Positions 1 through 11,570 are shown, numbered from the stretch's first letter. The stretch is DNA of 64,000 nucleotides from Gnetum montanum (GCA_015680685.1 MNCI01030582.1:3982-67981), one strand, 5' to 3'. Numbers and translations: made by a program. Notes: generated from the sequence alone by a model not told the origin.

Positions 1-151
1 TTGTTTCTTTGACTAGTATTAGCTTTTCTGATAGCTTTGATATTTTTGGTGTTAAAACTTGAGTAGATGTTGTTTCTATAGATTTATAATTCTTGGATTT
101 CTTAAATTTATTGCAATGAATATAAAAATAGGACGAAAAGGCAAACCTTTT
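1..151. other. Unannotated A/T-rich left edge
   Basis: I see no gene, LTR boundary or recognisable mobile-element domain here. The sequence leads directly into the 111-bp tandem repeat. Confidence 0.4.
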
Positions 152-485
152 AAGGGCATTGTAGTGTTAGTGAAGAAGTCTCTTGAAAATTGTGATCTTT
201 TAAAAAAATTGATAATCATAAACAATATGTTATGCTAAAAATCTTGTTTAACATGGTTGCATAAGGGCATTGTTGTTTTAGTGAGGAAATCTTTTAAAAA
301 TTGTGACCTTTTAAAAAAAATTGATGATCATAAACAATATGTTATGATAAAAATCTTGTCTAACATGGTTGTTAAGGGCATTCTAATGTTAGTGAGAAAA
401 TCTCTTGAAAATTGTGCCCTTTTAAAAAAAATTGATGATCATAAACAATATGTTATGCTAAAAATCTTATGTCTAACATGGTTGT
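152..485 (+). repeat. Three tandem copies of a 111-bp unit, open in one frame
   Basis: Three units start at about 152, 263 and 374, each opening with AAGGGCATT and ending near TAACATGGTTG. The period is 111 bp, which is 37 codons. Units two and three stay open in one plus-strand frame and read as a 37-residue repeat containing KKIDDHKQYVM. Unit one has lost one A in its A-run and gained one base near its end, so its frame breaks and then recovers. An open frame continues to about 589. I do not recognise the peptide. It may be a decayed coding minisatellite or a non-coding tandem repeat whose period happens to be divisible by three. Confidence 0.8.
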
Positions 486-937
486 ACATTACTTGGGTTG
501 GATGCTATTTTGCTTTCAAAGATACTACATTGTATGATTCTATGAAGTTATCTCATTTTCAATTCTTAGGTAGAGATATAAGAATTTGATACAAAAAAAA
601 AACTAGTATTTATTTGTTAAAATTGTGTAGATTTTAACACAAGAACAAGTTCAAAGTATATAAACTAGTTTAGCAATATATTTATAATATATATCTATTA
701 TTTGGCCAAGAGAATCTTATATATTTTACAAATTAATAAAATCTCAAATTGATTCATTGAAAATTGATATTCATCTTGAAAACCAAAATCAAAGTAGCTA
801 TAGGCTATTCCATAATAATTCTTGTGAAAAGCTCTATCAATTTGATTCATAGTGTTTTTTTTCCATGGCATGGACTTTCCATCATATTTTTTTTTGTGAT
901 TTTCTCCATGGTGGGATCTTACTTGGCAGTTGACATG

Positions 938-1020
938 AAGGACGACAAAATACACTCCCCCCCTTGCCCCATCGCACTTGAAGGATGACAAAATACACTC
1001 CTCCTTGCCCCCATCACACC
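938..1020. repeat. Two-copy tandem duplication (about 42 bp)
   Basis: Two adjacent copies share AAGGAYGACAAAATACACTC followed by a C-rich stretch and CATC-CAC. The first copy begins at about 938 and the second at about 981. Open frames overlapping it on both strands look fortuitous. Confidence 0.7.
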
Positions 1021-1043
1021 AGATGTATTGGCCTCTCAGCCAA

Positions 1044-1300
1044 AAAAAATATTCAATACCAACACAATGTTAGTGGTTAGATACTATTGAAGATGACACA
1101 AATCCAATAATTATTTGTAGAGATTGAAGTAGAGATTGAAGCTGACACAAATCCAATAATTATTTGTAGAGATTTTAATGCAAGGATAGGCTCAAAGTTA
1201 ATAAAAAAATATTCAATACCAACAATTGGATATTATTGAAGATGACAATTGGATGCCAAACCTGTTGAAGTTAAGACTATTAATAAGATGACAATTGGAT
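1044..1300. repeat. Interleaved short direct repeats
   Basis: Two direct repeats are interleaved. One contains AATATTCAATACCAAC and occurs near 1048 and 1208. The other contains GACACAAATCCAATAATT and occurs near 1094 and 1144. They suggest local duplications at the edge of the gene island. No coding signal is seen. Confidence 0.6.
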
Positions 1301-1631
1301 GCCCTTAACTAGCTCACTGTCACTTAATTAATGTCTTCTGCCATCGCAAACGTGAAGTCGTTAGCCTTCATTGAGATATCCCAGTGGAATATCTTATCAA
1401 AAATCAATTCATGCATCTTCAAATAATGTCCATACATTATCTTAATTAGTGCATTGATAATGGGTACGTTATATATCTAATGGTTTATAGCAATAAAGTC
1501 GACCTTTACAAAACTGACCTTATCTGTGTAAGGACTTGCAATACATTAAAACAGGTTGCAGGCACCGACGAACGGAGACCAAACTTATTATCTGAAAGAT
1601 AATTTGTGTTGTTACTACGTAGGAGAAAATT

Positions 1632-1637
1632 TTTATT
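1632..1637 (-). terminator. Candidate poly(A) signal for the WSD-type gene
   Basis: On the minus strand the bases read AATAAA, about 50 nt downstream of the TAA stop at 1686-1688. That is a plausible distance for a plant near-upstream polyadenylation element. The assignment rests on position and motif alone. Confidence 0.45.
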
Positions 1638-1685
1638 TTTCAAGGATGATTCGTATTAATACTGCAATTCAAGATAAGGCAGGCT

Positions 1686-4249
1686 TTACTGGAGAGACTG
1701 CTTCAACTGCGCAAAAGAGTCATTGAGGCATCTGCAAAGTAAGGAACCGTCGACGTAAGGCGTCAGGCCACCCACGTGAACTTGGATTTCGTCAACGTAG
1801 CTGATAATGTACACCTGCGCAGCCTGCAACGCCGCCAATTCACCTCAAGGAATTTTTCCATGCTCCTCGTCATCAATATTCTTGATTCTTAATACAATGT
1901 AATGTTTTGGATTTACCTGAGGCATTCCAGCTACGAAAAATGTAAAGTTCTTCACCGGGTTTCCGGCCAGACACACTCTCTCGGAAGGACCCACCACGTT
2001 AGATATCAGCAAGGACGTCGACGATACGAAACGATTGTATGATTTGGCGTTTTCCTGCAGGAGAATGAGCGAATAATTGGCACCTTCGCATTCACAACAC
2101 ACACATAAAAGACAAAAATCACAGGAAACACAGGAGAACAGTAAAAGATCTGTGTATCACCTTCGCGAATCCTATTTTACAGTACTCGTACATGAGCAAA
2201 GCGATGGCGGATTTCTTCTTCTTGTCCAGGAAGCGCTTTGCCATCCGAACGGCCTTCAACGGGTCCTCCATCTCCCCCACGGGCACTGGCACAGACCAGC
2301 CCGTCAAGCGATTTCCCCAGGGCACCTCAGTTTTCTTTTTGACCATGTCCGTCACGTTCTGGCCCCGTAGTTAATTAAGAAGCACATGGTTACCCTTCGG
2401 ACATATTCGTTCTCAGTTTTAACTCCGAACCTGAATTCATGTGTACATAGATGCATACCTGCAAGCCGGGCACTCTCCTCACGTTAACTGTCACAAAGGA
2501 AGAAACTCTGACCTTTTTCCACTTCTTCGTTCTTGCAAAGCCGGAAAGCAGCTCTGATCTTCTGCTGTAAACCTCTCCAACGCTCATCTTTTCTTCATCT
2601 GCCACGTTTTCGAAGACAGCACGACGATTTGTGCTCTTAAGTATTAAAACGCCTTACCCATTTCTATATGAGCTTTCGCTACAATGCAATTCATAGACAC
2701 GTACCGGCTGCGAGTCGAATCTCCAGGTATTGTTGGCATGCGTAGAAAATGATGCCACATAACACGTCGTTCAATGTCTGCTCCGTCAAGAAACTTTCAA
2801 TATTAAAGCAAGATAACAATTCGTGATTTGCAAATAAAAGCCTCCGATCTCAACTCGGGGCTTGGAGGTCAAAAATAACTTCAGAATTCACTGGCTCTTT
2901 TAACTCTTGTCGTATAGCTTGGCTTTAGTCAAGCCTAGTTGTTGATAACTTGGCATTTAATGACTTCGTCAGGAACGAAATTCCGTGGAGTGCCACAGAC
3001 ACGCATCAAAGGAGGGCGGCAGAAATGCGCTTAATTAGAAGTATCCCTTCACGTTAAAGGCGGCATTAAAGACGGTCTACCTACATGCACGATGACAAAT
3101 GAGAGCGAGAAAAGGATTAAACTTTTATTTACCGCTTCCACACGATTTTTGATGGATTTGACCTCTTGCAGGAGGAAGGAGGTGTAGGCATGCTCCGCGA
3201 TCCACGGCTGAGGTTCACGCTGAAGAGGCCGTTTTGTTGGAAAACTGGTGTCCTGAAGAAATCCTTTAGATGAAAGCAAGGACTCGTAAACATCCGCTAA
3301 AGTTCGTCTGGTGATCGTCATCTTTTTCTTCGCACTCTGCACTAAAACGCGCAATTTACTGTTGTCTTGGCGACGAGCCTTTGGTTTCTGCCTCGGGAAG
3401 ATCGGCATTCGCAGCGGATCATCAACGCAGGTGGCTAACAGAAACAAGGCCGACATTAGCGAAATGCCGTCGCCCAAACTATGATGGAAACGCATCACAA
3501 GAGTGCTTTCGCCTCTGCTAGTGCGGCCGTTGATCAGGTGCAAGTCCCATTGTGGCTTTGATTGATCAAACGGCATCATCGGCATATTCATTATGTAGTC
3601 GTCCACGAACTCGTCGTACTTCTGCAACTCTGAAGGAGGCTCAACCAGAACGATATGATCCTCTACATTCAACTCCGCTCTTCTCCATCTCACGACGCCA
3701 GACTTGTCCTTCCTCTGCAATTACGCACACAAAAAACCACAATTCTTTGGCATTGCTATATGACTACCCTAATTCCGAAGAAAATAGAACCTCTGCAACA
3801 ACCAAACCTATAATGCACATAAAACAGCAAAGGAAAAATTCTCAATCCTGTGCATTGTAGCGTAAGTAGATTAACCTGGGCAAAACGGAATCGTCTGCGT
3901 CGAAAAAAATCATCTCAGACACAGCCGTTCCTTTGCAAAAACACTCATACAAAACATCCCATGGAATACGCAATAAAACGCCTGAAAAACGTATCCTACT
4001 CCGCTGCACTCTTGTGTAATCAGAAGCAAAATCAGAAAGCAGCAAACAAATTCTTACCAGTGCATAGGGTAGACTGGGAATGACCCTGTGCATGGCGACC
4101 ACGAGAGTATTGATCTCGGAAAGCTGAAAAAAGCGGTGGAAGTGAAAGACGACATGTATGCAGAGATTAAAGTTGGGATTTGCCATGATTTCGCTCACAG
4201 GGCTGAGAGGCTTGCCGTCTCTGCTCCATTTCCCTTCTCCTCTTCCCAT
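1686..4249 (-). CDS. WSD1-type wax ester synthase / diacylglycerol O-acyltransferase, seven exons, 486 aa
   Basis: Members of this family join an acyl-CoA to a fatty alcohol or diacylglycerol, usually at the ER, to make wax esters or triacylglycerol. I assembled seven exons on the minus strand: 4249-4058, 3714-3133, 2777-2705, 2598-2459, 2358-2161, 2054-1917 and 1823-1686. All introns are GT-AG and every junction is in phase, giving 486 residues, close to the family's usual 480-500. The N-terminus has PLSP (residues 14-17). The catalytic motif HHSLGDG is at 141-147. PFDQSKPQWDL, TLNDVLCG, VPWGN, a SNVVGP-like segment and GMPQ follow in family order, the later ones in the C-terminal WS_DGAT_C (DUF1298) domain. 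The start is the ATG at 4249, with an in-frame TAG just upstream. No frameshift or lost catalytic residue is seen. Substrate preference (wax ester or triacylglycerol) cannot be told from sequence. The unspliced exons also produce opposite-strand open frames, which I treat as shadows. Confidence 0.93.
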
Positions 4250-4305
4250 TTCCTCGATACTGTAATCCTCCTACTTCCGCTCTGCAACCACGTTCTTTTG
4301 TCTAG

Positions 4306-4312
4306 TTTTATA
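4306..4312 (-). promoter_or_regulatory. Candidate TATA box of the WSD-type gene
   Basis: The minus strand reads TATAAAA here, 57 nt upstream of the ATG. A transcription start about 30 nt downstream would leave a 5' leader of roughly 25-30 nt. This is inferred from the motif and its spacing. Confidence 0.5.
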
Positions 4313-4565
4313 GGCCAGAAACTGGCGCAAGCATTCACACTCACAGGGGATAGTTTCTTGTTGGTAGGTTTACACGTACAGCGGCATTTAGTTTATCTGA
4401 CGAGCAAACATTCAAAAAGGCTTGGAATTCTGAGCCACCTAATAAACGCTGGCCACCCAGTGCGCTATTTAATGATGGTGTTAGGTTTTTAAATGTTTCA
4501 CCCGGTTACGTTGCTACTAAAAGAAAGTCTGTTTGTTGTGAAATTGAAAGTTAATTTAAAGCGTC

Positions 4566-4607
4566 CGTTACGTAACGTCAACCTTTGATGTGAACGAACG
4601 TGTTCAC
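4566..4607. promoter_or_regulatory. Clustered ACGT palindromes upstream of the WSD-type gene
   Basis: A perfect 12-bp palindrome, CGTTACGTAACG, lies at 4566-4577. An inverted repeat with arms GTGAAC and GTTCAC lies at 4590-4607 and encloses another ACGT core. ACGT cores are typical plant bZIP targets, including ABA-responsive elements. They lie 320-360 nt upstream of the start codon. A regulatory role is inference. Confidence 0.35.
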
Positions 4608-4679
4608 GCTTCTGACGGAAACCTTTGAGATAGAACTTGACAAGACGTATCCATTAAGCTGTGGAATACAATGTTAGTG

Positions 4680-6040
4680 AGGAAGGGCATGCTATTGAAA
4701 GATATTTAACACCAACCTCGGTACTATCCATTAATTCCCATTGATAAGGTCGTGTAATGGTACTTTATGACAATACGACATTAAGATTAACAAATGAGGT
4801 GATAATAGATTATTATAGGAATTATCTTGGTGCTTATGTTTGAATAAAATGGGATATCCACTAAGGGATTGAAAGGACCATTAAGGATTGAGAGGGAAGT
4901 GTCTCCACTGTAGAAGGGAAGTGTTTTCCATGTGCCTTAACCACCATGCATTCTTATGCATAGTAGCATGCATACAAATGCATATTTATCCATCATATAA
5001 AAATTATATCTCCTAACTAATAGTTTAAAAGTGAAAGAAACTTGAATCCTCAACCTCTAACATGAGATTTCAAATGCATGTCATTGTGCTATTTGCCTAG
5101 ATGACAATGAAATCATTTTTTATTTTATTTAAACAAGTGTTCCTAGTCCTAGCCTTGCCTATTAGTAAGCATACTCATAAGGACAGATGGGACTGAAGGA
5201 CACATAAGTATGGTTGATGATGGTCATCCAAGATGCATGAGCTAGTACAATGGAAATGCATAATAGTTAAGGCACAGTGGAGATACTTCCTAGGCCTATT
5301 GACCATGATGGCTACCATGTGGCCAACATACCCAACCTACTGGGTTCTATGTTTTATTTTTTTTAATTATATATATATATATATATATATTAGCATATAT
5401 CTCAAATTATGCATGATTATTATCAACCAACCTCATTTGGTTTAGTCATTAGGCTGATGCCCCTGCACATGAGAGGCTCATATGAGCTGAGCTTAGCTCT
5501 TTACAACACTAAACTACTCATCTACTTATCTTTTCAAACTCATTCTTTGGTTGTCTACAAATGGAAAACAACTTAGATGAGCTCTAATTACATCATAGCA
5601 TGAGTCATGAGCACAAAACCAAACTAAAAAAAAAGAGCATGTAAGCACCAAAATTTCATGGGTAATTATAAAAAATGTTATTATTGTTGTTGCATTCAAT
5701 TTGGGTTTGCCAAAATGTGTAAATTTCTCACATGTAAGGTATAAATTTTATATGCATTAGTATTTTAACTACCATGCAACTTAGCTCAAACTATCAAGCT
5801 CACTCAACCCTATGAGCTATGTGATAAGCTTTAATAATTTGTCAAATGAGTTGTCCAGTAGTTGGAAGTGAATGAACTCACCATGTGCAAAGTGCATAAG
5901 GGATCATAAGATTTTTGGTTTGTAATAATAAGGTTTAGGTTTCGAGTCATAACCTTTGAACTTATTAATTTAATTTTAATTTTATTATAATTAAACATTA
6001 ATCTTGTTTAACTTTTAGACTTTTGAATTTAATTTTTACT
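4680..6040. other. Gene-free A/T-rich flank
   Basis: CpG content falls sharply after about 4.67 kb. No conserved protein fragment is visible. A (TA)n microsatellite sits at about 5366-5391. The short open frame around 5233-5445 runs through it and is not credible. Confidence 0.5.
5366..5391. repeat. (TA)n microsatellite
   Basis: This is an uninterrupted run of TA dinucleotides of about 25 bp. Confidence 0.85.
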
Positions 6041-6047
6041 TTGTTAT

Positions 6048-6090
6048 TTAGCCAATTTGTTGGGACAAGGATAGGATGATAATGATAATG
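6048..6090 (+). mobile_element. RTE-like LINE 3' tail fragment
   Basis: The stretch TTAGCCAATTTGTTGGGACA followed by a GATGATAATGAT run matches the end of the longer RTE-like copy near 7652-7700. Terminal (GAT)n-like repeats are typical of RTE LINEs. Only the extreme 3' end is present. Confidence 0.5.
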
Positions 6091-6283
6091 AAACATTAAT
6101 CTTGTCATTTATGGATCTTTGCCTTAGTAATTGGACATCTTATGGAGCCTATATGAGGTCTTTCTTGTGGAGATATTTTTTTTTAGTAGATGTGATTTTC
6201 CTTCCTTCAATTTTTTTCTATTAGATATAATTTTTGTTTCTTCAATGTTTTTCCAATGGATGTAATTTCTCTAGAATTTCTCT

Positions 6284-6849
6284 ATGAGGGATTTTATATT
6301 ACTTCCAACTTCTTCAACTAATATTGAAATTTTTGCTTCTATCTATGGGGAAATTTTGATTGATTCTCAAAATGTAAATTTACAAGCTAGTAAGAAAAAA
6401 TTTATGACACCTTCTTTTAGTGATCTTGATGCAATTAAGATGCCTAATTTTGGTCTTCCTAATGATGTATATGAGTTATTGGTTGCTTATCTTTCATCAC
6501 AATATGTGTTCTTTCAAACTTTAGGTTACATATTTTGTAATCGAAGTTTTGTTTCGTAGTTAAATGATGTAATATAGAATTATAAGGAAAATAACTCATA
6601 AGGCAAATTTTTCCTTGTTTGATGAGAATACTATTAACTCAAATATTAAAACTAGTATAAAGAACAAGGTTATAATTGATGGTAAAGATTCTTGACATAA
6701 TTTTAATAAGCAATGCGATGAAGATCTTGCAAAAGGTGTGCTACCATTTTCTACTAAATCTTGCTTTGATATAAGTATTGGTATTAAGCCACAACTCTCC
6801 ATCTCGAATCCTTTTGCTATCTTAAGTTTAAGCATGGATTTTGAAAAGT
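6284..6849 (+). pseudogene. Decayed coding-like stretch of unknown origin
   Basis: An open frame at 6284-6559 (91 codons) is followed, in a different frame, by about 85 codons with a single stop up to about 6849. The residues are not low-complexity and look like decayed protein, with pieces such as FSDLDAIKMPNFGLPNDVY. Given its surroundings it may be a LINE ORF1 or an unidentified gene relic. I cannot name a family. Confidence 0.3.
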
Positions 6850-7284
6850 GATGTAAATGTTGTTAGGACTAGAATCTTCCTCCCTACTAACAATTTATTT
6901 TCTTCACTTATTTTTTGAAAGTTTAAATTGTAAGGTTGTATATGTAAGTAAATAACCTTAAAATTTGAAATTTTTTTCTTTCCATATTTTTTTGATGTTA
7001 TTTACTTAGTGTCAAGTATGTGATATACTCTTTTCTTTGCTTATTATTAATATTTTTTTTTTTGAAAATTTGACATCTCTTCTATTCTTGTTATTTATGT
7101 ATTGGTAGCAGATAATGAGTTACAATTTTTATTCTTTTAGAAGCTATTGCAACTGTAGTAATTTATATTTCACATGATGAGTTATATAAATTATCTCAGT
7201 AATTCATGTGATGTAAAGGTACTTGTAAATTATTTTGGTACTTATGCCTAAGTTGTATATATAGGTTTTACATATATGATTACA

Positions 7285-7705
7285 TGTTGGTGCTAAATGT
7301 TGGGTAGTGCAAAAGAGGCATGAACAACAAATGAGTGTGGTAAAAATGCAAATGCTTCGATGGATATTAAATGCTACTAGAAGAGATAAGCTACATAATA
7401 TAGATATTAGAGAAAGACTTAGAGTGGATTCTATTTCAAATAAGCTACAAGAATGATAACTTAGATGGTTGGTCATGTGCAAAGAAAATTAAACAATGAG
7501 CCTATAAATAAAAATTACTACATCATTGTTCCAAGAAAGCCATCGAAAGAAAGACTAAAAAAGACATTGAAAAAAAAATGATCAAATATGATTTAAAAAA
7601 ATTACAAATAAACAAGGATCTAGCTCTTTATAGAAGTGAATGACAAAAAAGAACTCATTTAGCCAACCCCATTTTGCTGGGACAAGGCTTGAATGATGAT
7701 TTATG
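7285..7705 (+). mobile_element. RTE-like LINE, 3' end of ORF2 (decayed)
   Basis: The plus-strand frames read in order: QMSVVKMQMLRWILNATRRD, a degraded RLRW-xGHVQR block, a KKD-K block and a terminal block near SQPHFAGTRL. This order of MLRW, GHVQR, RP-KTW and ADP-LGxGT-like blocks is the C-terminal signature of RTE-type LINE ORF2. Stops and frameshifts are present, and no RT domain is seen upstream. The decayed GAT-type tail ends near 7705. Confidence 0.65.
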
Positions 7706-7787
7706 ATTACACGTATGGTCCTTTTTTGAAAAGGGGGGAGGGGGGTGTGGGGTGGTTGAGAAACTTGAAACATTTTTAACAATATTT

Positions 7788-7896
7788 ACCCCCAAAACAT
7801 AGACTTAAATTAGAACTTTATAAATCATCATTACCTACCAGAATCAAATCCATAACTTGAAGTTTTCAAATTAAGAGTCTTACCATAAAGCTACCT
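7788..7896 (-). mobile_element. tRNA-derived SINE-like repeat, copy 1
   Basis: Read on the minus strand, an A-box-like TAGCTTTATGG is followed about 43 nt later by a B-box-like GGATTTGATTC. A family-specific tail containing TTATAAAGTTCTAATTT comes next. The same arrangement occurs in several other places in this window, which supports a dispersed SINE family over a chance tRNA-like match. Confidence 0.5.
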
Positions 7897-8029
7897 CATA
7901 ACTTGCATTTATAGATATTGGACCTATATATATAATTTAGAGTACAAAAGTAAATCAGTATTGGAAAAATGAAAAACTCCAAAACAATAAAAATGAAATA
8001 CCTAATGGTTTTGTAGATACCTTTTTAAG

Positions 8030-9300
8030 TTTTCATCTTTATAACCATTTCTAAAAAACCTCCGCTCTAGGGTAGGAAATCAAACATTTCATAAAAAGAT
8101 TAACATTAGGTGGATGGGGAGGAGGCCCTTGGCCTATCAATAGAATCAATATTATTAAAAGATATTATCTCCATATCTTGACCAATAGTTGAAAACTAAT
8201 TCTTAGTAGTTCAAATATCTTGAACATGTTGTCCATTGTAAAGATTTGACTTGTAATTGCCAATAGATAGACTTCATTGAATTTTTTTTTTTATTATGAA
8301 GAACCATTTGAAAATTATATGAACTAACAATAGGTTTCTATGAGACCTTAACAACAAATATTTGCTTCTCCATAGTCATTAAAGAAGTCTTTAAAATTGA
8401 TTTAATTAGAACTTACTCAAAGTTATATTTTATTAAATAGTAGTAAAAGAAAAGGATGGACTAATTGTTCAAACATTAGTATAAGAAATTGTTTTAGGAT
8501 TTGTAGCAACTATAAAAATTTTTTTTAGTAGAATCTACAATATTTGTAGAAGAAACCTTAGTAGTGTTTGTAGTAGCTTAGTGTTGACATACTTGCATAG
8601 CTTTTTTTCGTAGCATAAAAGAACAAGAATCAAACTTATGACCCTCTCAATGAATATAGTAATATGACTTTGGATGATTATAATAAATAAATTTCTGCAA
8701 ATAATCATTTTTACCAATACACAAGAATTTCTCACTTAAGTAAATCAAGACCCACCTCAATGATCTATTGAATTCTATGAAATCCACTTGCTATAGTTAG
8801 GATTTTAAAATGTTCGATTGGCCTAATTTAAGAAACAATATTCCTTTTAACTTTTTCAAAAATCAATGGAAGATTTGACAATTCAATAAAATAAGGAACA
8901 CTTCAAAATTTAGAAGATGCTGAATTAAAAGAGAAAGTCCACTTTTGAATATTTAATAAAGCATGTTGTTGATTGAGAACACCAATACTAAGGGCCTTAG
9001 AAATCATTATTGAATCAACACATTCTATCGACAAAAATAAGTTTAACAGATAATATACATAGATGCATCTAATCCTCGATCTTTCTAAACAAAATTTAAT
9101 TGTTTCAAAAACTTAAGAAAGAAGGTAAATAACTTAAAATTTATATGAAAATATACCTTCCTAAAATTTCTTGAGTAATATAGAATGACAAAGAAGTAGT
9201 GGAAAAACTTGAAGGATTGCCTACTAAATCTAGTGGCATTACATGTAATTCCAAATAGATTTACTAAAGAAATATCAAATTCACTCAAGAAATATTATAT
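8030..9300 (-). pseudogene. L1-like LINE ORF1 remnant (DUF4283-like region plus zinc knuckle)
   Basis: Minus-strand frames carry many stops but keep family order. First comes a stretch resembling the DUF4283 region of plant L1 ORF1 proteins, with the later block VDFIEFNRSL. Next comes a zinc-knuckle-like IH-EGHKFDSC, where the expected first cysteines have become tyrosine and histidine. A serine/threonine-rich tail follows. ORF1 proteins bind LINE RNA. No ORF2 follows in the same orientation, and the neighbouring ORF2 fragment is on the other strand, so the two come from different insertions or a rearranged one. Confidence 0.4.
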
Positions 9301-9429
9301 ACATAGAAAAAATATTGTATCTTCTTTATATTTACGATAACATGTATGGTCCTTATAAATCTAGGATTACATGTAATTCCATATAATTTCACATAAATTT
9401 ATCAATCTTACTATTTTGTGGACTTATGT

Positions 9430-10620
9430 GGTTGACAAAAAAAGCTCACCCTTACTAGGAAATTTTGGTTATTAAGAAAATGCTTCAATTAACACATGTA
9501 TATTAATCTAGTAGTTGGGCTTCTTTTAAAACTTCTTTTGATAAAATTGATCATATTATCCATTAATATCTTTAGGCTGCTAAGCAACAAAGAAAAGGTT
9601 TTTTCTAGAATTACGTTAAAATATTTACACTAGTAGCAAGAAAGATGGATGACTTAATCTCATTAATTGTTTTAATCAAGGTATTTCTCTTGCTGCAAGA
9701 TGGATTGTAAAGTGCATTAATGCAGATGATGTTTGGATGCTCCTTGTAAGAAATAGACTTATGTAATAAAAACCCAAGAATAATAATAGTTGATCTTTTA
9801 ATAACTTTTTTCATTGTATTCTTTTTCCTTAAGCCATTTCTATTTTTGGTTATCTAATTCTTAAACAAATTTGGAAAACATGGTGCAAGCTTAGTGAATA
9901 TTGGAAGCACAATCATATTATGGTTTTAAAAGATATGCTTAAGCAAATTAGCCCATGATGGCTTGCCTTTAATGAAGGAGCTTAGGCTACTAATGTATCT
10001 AGGGTATGTATTACTTAGAGAAAATTTAGTATCACTATAGTTTCTTATCTATGTATGCATGATAGATGGATTACTTGGAATGAAGCTTCTAGTCTCTATG
10101 GTTTGAATAGAAAGAGGAAAAATAAGTTTTAAAATTTAATTTTTAATATTGAAAATTAATTTACAGTTAACAATAGTTTGCATTAGAATTTTTTAAATAT
10201 TTTTTTTAAGGATGGAAAATCTATTTTTCTTTTTAATTCAGAAGTTGCTTATGAAATTATTACAAAGAAGGATTTTATTAATAACAAATTCAATAAGGCC
10301 TAGAAAAAGTAATTATCATCATACTTTTGGATGAAGAAAATAAAAGATATTTGGAGAGCTCCTACATTTCCTTAAATTTTCATTTTTTATAGTATCTTAT
10401 TCATCAAGGTCTTCCTATCAACACTTGTCTTAAACATATGAGAAATATTTTCCCTCAATGTCCTCTTTGAAGAAGTGAATACTTATTTTCTCATGTTTTT
10501 AAAGTGTTTTATTACTTAGCATGCTTGGTGATTAGCTTGATTTATTTACTTTCTTTATTAGCATTTGGCATTATCTTTAACCCCTTATTTTCTACTCTAT
10601 TTGAATGCTTCGGTATGCAA
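9430..10620 (+). pseudogene. L1-like LINE ORF2 C-terminal region (zf-RVT-like), decayed
   Basis: Plus-strand frames include INCFNQGISLAARWIVKCIN, then ADDVWMLLVRNRL, LKDMLKQIS, SRVC, RWITWNEASSLYGLN and a block with IWRAPTFP, LPINTCLKHMRNIFPQCPL. This is the order seen downstream of the RT in plant L1 ORF2, where a zf-RVT domain closes the protein. Multiple stops and frameshifts make it a relic. The RT catalytic core is not recognisable upstream. Confidence 0.6.
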
Positions 10621-10639
10621 TTAATTTTTAACAACAAGA

Positions 10640-11566
10640 GCATATCTATGACATCTCCTTAAGAGTCAAATACCAAATTCTCAAAGATATCACTTTTTAA
10701 CTCCAGATTTAGGAAAAAAAAAACTCAATGAAAGCTAAATAATTAATTTTATTTCTATAGTATTAATTTCTTTTTATATTTGAGGCGCAAGGATAGGAAG
10801 CTTTCAACTTTTGTTACTATTTGTTTTATATTTTTGATTGACATATTGTTTTACTTTTAGAGAGAGTTTTTTCCTTTTCTTTACAAGAAAATCTTTATTA
10901 AGAAGTGAAATCTTGTGAAGGTGCTTCTAAATAAAGATTTTCCTTTCCTCCTCCCTTGCCTCCCTCTTTTTTTAACCCCAAGGTAGTGAGGTATTGCTCA
11001 ATTGAATGGAGAGTATAGCTTATGCTTTGTAAAGTCATAGGCTTGATTTTGATATGTTTAAAGAGTAATGATTACTATCAAGTTGTGTTAGAATTTCAAA
11101 TAGCCAAAAATTTAATTTTTTAAAATTTTAACTTTATCAAACTTTTTTAATTTGAAAATAATGTGTTTTATAAAAAATTTAAAACTACAATATCTCCCTA
11201 ATCTTAGCTTTGATTAAGATAAAATTTGCATTGTTAGAATCATCTTTATAAGTACTACATGTTGGATATGGTTTTAAGGTATATGAACTAAGTTAAATTT
11301 TCACGATTTTGAAAAACCAAAATAGTCTATTTCACTAAATTGGCCTTATTAAGATGGCCTATGGACAAAATTACAACTTCTAAATGACTTAAGTTTGATG
11401 ATAAAGTAATGGATAGATTTTTGGATATCATGGATATACTCTTATTGGATGTGAGGAGATAAGGATTACCAAGCTTAGTTTGCCTAACATTAAGGAGAAG
11501 GTTAGTAGGATAAAATACCATATTATGGTCTTATTAGTATTAGTTTTCTTACTAATTCCTTGTTAA
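10640..11566. other. Gene-free A/T-rich spacer
   Basis: I see no convincing coding or repeat structure. The open frame at 11327-11521 lacks any recognisable family signature. Confidence 0.4.
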
Positions 11567-11570
11567 TTGA

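Noticed and set aside
698-991. Overlapping open frames on both strands near 0.7-1.0 kb
   Set aside because: They mirror each other over A/T-rich and duplicated sequence; neither resembles a protein family.
3552-4492. Plus-strand open frames of 77-134 codons over the acyltransferase gene
   Set aside because: They overlap exons and the promoter of the well-supported minus-strand gene and show no family signature.
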